In this document: in pieces, positions 58,561-64,000 of the stretch | Numbering within the stretch: position 1 is the stretch's first letter | Layout of the letters: each line of letters begins with the position of its first letter | Assembly: GCF_000699445.3 (NCBI RefSeq) | Contig: NC_067195.1 | Coordinates: forward strand, 21,467,287 to 21,531,286 | Direction of reading: 5' to 3' | Length of the DNA stretch: 64,000 bases | From: Schistosoma haematobium | Lineage: Eukaryota > Platyhelminthes > Trematoda > Strigeidida > Schistosomatidae | Notes under the pieces: generated by a model | The model's input: the letters and a program-made list of their open reading frames with translations, nothing else | Databases searched by the model: none | Told to the model about the DNA's origin: nothing | Made by a program: the position numbers and the translations under genes

Positions 58561-61500
58561 GTATACTGAAATTTAAGGTAATGACTATTATCAATTGTTT
58601 TTCGTAATTCTCATTCACTTCACTTTAAAACAGTTAATACTTCAAATATCTGGCGGTAAAAATATAAACGTAATAATACTAATAGTTTATTTCGTAACCA
58701 AACATTATATATAAACAGATTCATTCTAACATTATTTATATCTATCATGAATGCACCCTTATATATCGTTCACATTTAACCACTTCATTTCATACAGTAC
58801 ACACTACCATTTAGAAAAAAACATTGACTACTATTTGCTCTTATCAGCACACACCTTCTGCTTTATTATTTTCTTGTACTTAAGTTATATGTTTTTTTTA
58901 AAGAAAATTAGTTAGTCATAAAATGCAATGAAAAAAGTAATAAGGGTTTCATCTAAGCTATAAAAATAAGGATGAATATTTTTGCAATTCTATATTATTT
59001 GAAATAAGATAATCAAGAATCATATGGTTTAGTGGTGACCGTACAAACGTTTATGATAGTTTCAGTCATATATATATAAATCGAGTAAGTCTGGTATGAA
59101 ACTATTACTTTAATGGTAATGTGCATTAGTACATTATAACATTTGAATAAACAAACCATTCAGAACTGATGATCTATATGTATAAACATAAATTATTAAA
59201 AGTGTACTAAGATGATATTTCTTGAATGATAACATTTTACAATTGCTAATAATGTTCTATAATTATTTATTTATTTTTAATAAAAATAAGTTATTTTTAC
59301 TTGATTTAGATAATCATGTTTATACTTTATCAATGATTTACAGTAATGAGTTAAAATCCATGATAAATATTACGTAACCTAAATGGTTCTGATTTGGTAC
59401 TAATGAAATATAAACGTAAGTAGACTAGTTTGATTGGGAGTTAAAAAAGCTTCGCTAGTCTTAATAATTTGTTTACTAATATCGGTTTTATTTTCTTCAT
59501 TAATTTTATTAGTGATAGTATTTCAGAGAAACTCTTATATAAAGAATTACTTGTAAGTACTACAAATAAAAATATCATTTATTTGTTTCCAACAAAGTAC
59601 AGCTTGTCACTTTACGAAATACATCATTTTCATATTCATAATAACAAATGATATTGATTTATGTATCCTAACTCTGTTTAAACGAGCATCTTTAAATAGG
59701 TTTCATGAATGAACTGTTTTGAATACTAGTCTGTCCACTTTTATCATGAATCTTTTTTTATAGATATGTATAGTTACGAATACGACACAGGTTTAACATC
59801 CTTAGTAGAGCCATAGAAACATAAAATTTGTAAAAATAGCAACTGATAACAATAGTTATAAAATGTTCGCGTTGGTCTCCAAGTGCTGACCACTGGAAGT
59901 AAGTTATTTCATCGTGTTTGGAAAATATCACTTTAAGTGATTTTGATGCTTCATTAATGCTAATATATTGATAAATATACAAGACACGATTTCATTGCGA
60001 TTATTGACTCTAAAATCGTGTTATTCTACTTGATTGTATAAATATTGAAGAAATTGTTGGATAGTTTTCTCGACTTACGATAGTCTTTGCTACAGTAACC
60101 AGCAAATGAAATAAATAGCTTTTATAGATTAGCACACAAAATGCCGTATAATAAAAGTCTAATCAAAGTAAAGTGGTAACATAATATTAAAGACAATTTA
60201 CTGGTAGTTACTCGATTTTTGGCAGTAAAATCAACAATTGCCTTTTTTGGAATACAAATAGTTTTAAGCAAGAGGGGAAGCCATACATTGATTTGGTAGA
60301 TGGATTTAAGACGATAAATAAACCCTTCTAACGATAAAAGTAGAACGATATATATTTCCAATGATAAAAGAAATTCTGTATAAACTTGATTCATCTACTT
60401 CATCCAAACGTGAAATTCACTCCTCATCATTTGCATGTATACAAAGTTATTACATTTCAATTCATCAATCTTAATCTGATGTTCTACCGAAGCTGTATGA
60501 AGAGAAAATGTGATTTTCGGAAACGTAACTGAGCTCTAAAATACCTATCTGCATTAAATAACTTCATATGTGTAGATAGTTTATTATACACATGAATCTA
60601 GTGTAAAGGACAGGCACACATGCAAAAAAATTGTCATCCGTTTTCAACATAAATGAACCTCTATCTAATCGATGGTTTTTTACTATATTTATTAATCAAA
60701 CGTCCCAGCAACAATACGCTATCTACACTCGTAACTGAAATTATGAAAATCTTCTAGTAGTTGTAGGAGTTTTGTATCAGAGAGAATTTATTTGATAAAC
60801 ATTATTGAGACGAAATTATTTTAATGTTTAAACGTAGGCTGATTACAAATATACAACAACTGTAGATAATCTGATAGACAGGTAAGAAACAGAACGAATT
60901 CAATTTACAGTTAATAAAATATTAAGGTTAACGTATAAACACAACTGAAAACACCGGGATCTTAAGTTAACCCACTATTCAGCTAGTCTCTATTCTAATT
61001 AACCCTGATAACATTTATATTATTACACTAATTACGTTTGCTTAATTATGTGGAAGTATTGTCTAATCTCTGTACTAATAAGTTCAGGTTAATGAATTCA
61101 TGCTGACCTGCTCAAATCTTTGTTATTGTTCTCTTCAGAATGATAAAGGGAACTATGTGTGTGAAGTTTCAGGTTAATAATTGTTATTACTTTTTGTGTT
61201 GAAAAGTGTTATATTCTGGACGATGAAAGAATACTTATATATTACATTTAAGTGTTTTCATTCAATATGAACAACTGAATATATAACATAATGATAAATC
61301 AACCTTCAGAAAAGAGTAACTGATAAAATTAACAATGTTTTAAATAACATAACAGTAGTAAATTTATAAGTAAATCGCCTTTACTGAAATTGTTTAGTAT
61401 AAAATATATTGACAGCTACTTGGAAAAGCATTGTTTAACATTACGGTCAATCATAAATCTAAGCATGCCAATACCACTATTTGTAATGAACAGATGGCGA

Positions 61501-63093
61501 ATTAGAAATTTTAATTCACTGTACTCAGTTAAGTCACAAGTCAGTCATACCAGTGATAAACCTTAAAGACTGGATACACACATAAGAACAGACTGATATA
61601 GCTAAATCAGTTTATTGCTTAAGTGATGATGACCTTTAGAACCGTAAATAAAGAATAATGAAAATCACATGGTCAATAAAACAATATCGATCATTGCATT
61701 GTATAAGTAGTTAAATAGGGATGAAAAACTTAGAAATGCAAAAGGGTTGCTAATCGTCGTCCCTCTCCAGTAACTAGACGTAATTGTCATTTTCATACAT
61801 ACTGATTATCTCTTGTCAGACGTTATTTTATAAATGGTCATCAGAAATTACAAGTCACTCAGATTATGATGATAAAAAACACTAACTGAATATACGTGGT
61901 TTTAAAATAACGTAGAAATCATTTCAATATCTAACTGGTGGTAAATAATACTGAGGACGGTTTCAGCCCTGATCAGTGAACTATCATCCAAGTCTTAGCA
62001 CTTAAATGAGTTCTAATTGGAAACGAATTCAATAACTCGCAACACTGGCTATCTTAATTTCCATTTAGCTGACGTTTTTGTCAGGATTTGACATTCAAGG
62101 ATCTATCAAATAAATATATTACTCAGTATGAGAAACATCGACTGGACCTGAATGGTAAAAATTATTCAGAAAATGTAATTTTTTTAGCAGTTCCATTCAA
62201 CGATCCTTGTCAATCTGTTTTCATCTGAAAGATTCGTGAATTGGCAAAATCTGAAGTAGATCAAGTTAAGCATGACTGGCATATTTTATTATTGTTCATT
62301 ATGGATACAGTTAAGTTTTCTAAAAGAAAACTTGAAAGAAAGCCGATAAAGCGCTATCATTCAATAGATTTTGTTTATCTTCTATTGAATACTGCTTCAT
62401 AAGAGAAGTGAGGATGTGAGTTTTAAAAGGTGTAAAAATGTGTACTATGGTCAGCAGTATTCATTACTTATCTGTAATTCGTTAACTCAATATTAGTTAA
62501 CTAAAAGCGTAACGTTTAATTTGAAATATTCTTCGTCACTTAATAGAAATACCACAGTATATGATATTATAAATGAAATCAAGAGCTATTAAGAAAACGT
62601 TTGGATTCTTGTCCCAAAGATAAGAACTACCATAACATTTACAACAAGAATAAGAGAACCCTAATTCAGCAACTCCATTTGGCCGTCCACTTACCAAGAC
62701 ACAATTTATAGAGAATACGGTTATTTATTACCCAATTTTTTAATATCGCACTTATTTCAGACTTTACATTTGAACTGTAGATTGTCATCATTTTCTATGT
62801 TACTTCAATGTTCTCAATCTACTTCATTTATATAAATTTTACTATCATTCGTTTGTATTGGTTGTTCGAATCTTTCCATTGACATTGACAATATGTACAT
62901 CCTGTGAACATTGCCTCGATATTGCCTTAAGTTAGGGGCATTATAAGTAGAAATGGATGTTTGCTGGCAGTGGAATTCAGGATGAGTGTTTCGACCTATT
63001 CGAGACTCGTTGGCTAGATATATCTACATCCTAGAATTGACTTTCACTCCATGACACGAACTCAGTACTATATGCACTAAACACCATGGAGTT
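58561..63093. other. Long A+T-rich stretch, no gene recognised
   Basis: 4.5 kb with only short biased frames (59469-59651, 59758-59982, 60122-60394). Slightly more balanced DNA at 62880-63090 leads into the SINE cluster. Confidence 0.4.
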
Positions 63094-63320
63094 ACAATTG
63101 ATTGATCACTGGGTGGCGATCAATGTCATGCGTGTCTAGTCCTTATTAGTGCAGATCGAATGCTATCGACCATGTTGCAATGTGGCCACCAGTCTAGGTG
63201 ACTCGACACTGTGTGCACTATTGTGAGATTAGATGGTGGTTGGAGGTAGTCGACAGGAAACCCTGGACCCGGGTTTCGTGCTACTTGGCACTCGTCAGCA
63301 AGGTGGACCTGTAATCTTGG
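63094..63320 (-). mobile_element. tRNA-derived SINE, minus-strand copy lacking its head
   Basis: In reverse it contains the 3' part (63094-63190, ACAATTGATTGATCAC to ATGTGGCCACCA), the middle (GTCTAGGTGACTCGACACTG) and the body TGGTGGTTGGAGGTAGTCGA through CACTCGTCAGCAAGGTGG. It ends at CCTGTAATCTTGG, just before the tRNA-like head would start, where a forward 3' fragment takes over. Confidence 0.7.
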
Positions 63321-63590
63321 CTGGTGGCCACATTGCAACATGGTCGATAGCATTCGATCTGCACTAATAAGGACTAGACACGCATGACATTGATCGCCAC
63401 CTGGTGATCGATCAATTGTGATTACACCTCAGTCCTACAGGAGGTCGGTCGCGGCTCGGATAGCTCAGTGATAAAGTCTCTGACTGTGAAACTGGGTGAC
63501 ACGAGATCGAATCCGCCAGGAAGCACCAGTTCTCAAGATTACAGGTAAACCCGGGTCCAGGGTTTCCTGTCGACTACCTCCAACCACCAT
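63321..63590 (+). mobile_element. Plus-strand SINE pieces in tandem: 3' fragment then head
   Basis: 63322-63420 is a SINE 3' end (TGGTGGCCACATTGCAAC to GATCAATTGTG) and forms a near-perfect 97-base inverted repeat with 63094-63190. Directly after it, 63430-63590 is the 5' part of another copy: TACAGGAGGTCGGTCGCGGC, D-arm-like GGATAGCTCAGTGATAAAG (A box at 63461), B-box GATCGAATCC (63505-63514), then CCAGGGTTTCCTGTCGAC to CCAACCACCA with an internal deletion of about 30 bases. The head is the best tRNA-like one in the window, but it lacks a proper acceptor stem, so it is not called a tRNA gene. Confidence 0.7.
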
Positions 63591-64000
63591 TTAACGCCAC
63601 GGAGTTATCCACTTAGCTGCGAAATTCAGATAACTTCATATATTCGCATATAGTACACCAGTGATACTGACTAAAGTTTATATTTCCAAATTAGACTCGA
63701 GGAATACTATAACAAAGTGGATGTTTCGTATACTTAGCAAATAACGGTATTAAAATATCATCCCACACTCCTACATTATTAGCTGTTTCTATTAGAACAC
63801 TCAAAAGGCTATTTACAACAACTCTAAATGTAAACTAACAAATTAGAAGAAATACAGCAATTATTTTCCGTCTACTAATTATTTTGATTTTATTGCAGTG
63901 TTATGTAAAAGAAAACCTAATTTGTAGTCAACTTTCAACAACAAGAATTAGACATTTAGCATGACAGTGACTATATCTCAACTTCACCATAAAGTAAGCA
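63591..64000. other. A+T-rich non-coding stretch
   Basis: Nothing recognised to the end of the window. Confidence 0.4.

Noticed and set aside
63453..63525. tRNA gene
   Set aside because: D-arm and T-arm-like sequences are present, but the acceptor stem and anticodon arm do not pair and the block belongs to a repeated SINE.
1..64000. CRISPR arrays, operons, bacterial promoters or terminators
   Set aside because: The DNA is eukaryotic; no regularly spaced short repeats with unique spacers were seen.

Overview
The window is strongly A+T-rich eukaryotic DNA. It has no dense gene array and no operon structure. The repeat content points to a schistosome (trematode flatworm, Schistosoma or a close relative): two RTE/SR2-like non-LTR retrotransposon families, hammerhead-ribozyme SINEs of the Sm-alpha kind, a Penelope-like element (PLE) and several solo-LTR-like copies. 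Species cannot be resolved from the sequence alone. Most of the window reads as intergenic or intronic DNA holding old, broken mobile elements.

Layout: 0.3-0.7 kb, LTR-like block with a (TA)n tract. 2.15-2.52 kb, solo LTR (minus strand; relative at 22.6 kb). 3.65-4.1 kb, LTR-like repeat (relative at 27 kb). 5.1-6.8 kb, 5'-truncated LINE of family A with target-site duplication (TSD). 7.6-8.2 kb, two divergent hammerhead SINE copies, one with an apparently complete ribozyme core. 12.0 kb, candidate exon. 13.2 kb, SINE; 13.5 kb, hairpin repeat. 15.5-17.4 kb, LINE of family B with an internal deletion. 20.6, 24.2 and 32.2 kb, family B 3' tails. 22.6-25.3 kb, LTR plus parts of an unnamed composite repeat seen again at 54.6-55.7 kb. 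33.3-35.2 kb, tandem PLE remnants with pseudo-LTRs. 36.0 and 39.7 kb, the two best candidate host exons, both plus strand. 43.2 kb, a segment copied to 54.4 kb. 45.1-45.8 kb, dispersed repeat interrupted by a PLE-like insertion. 47.4 kb, family A tail. 49.2-50.8 kb, family A LINE inside a second copy of the 45-kb repeat. 50.8-51.4 kb, PLE 3' end. 58.0-58.6 and 63.1-63.6 kb, tRNA-headed SINEs joined in inverted and tandem arrangements.

No complete host gene is visible. The plus-strand candidate exons at 12.0, 36.0 and 39.7 kb could belong to one or more long-intron genes, but no product can be assigned. The main biological interest is self-cleaving RNA: two unrelated element types here carry hammerhead motifs, ranging from apparently intact to badly decayed, next to well-preserved insertion footprints that order the insertions in time. 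All identifications rest on reading the sequence and comparing copies inside the window; no database search was run.
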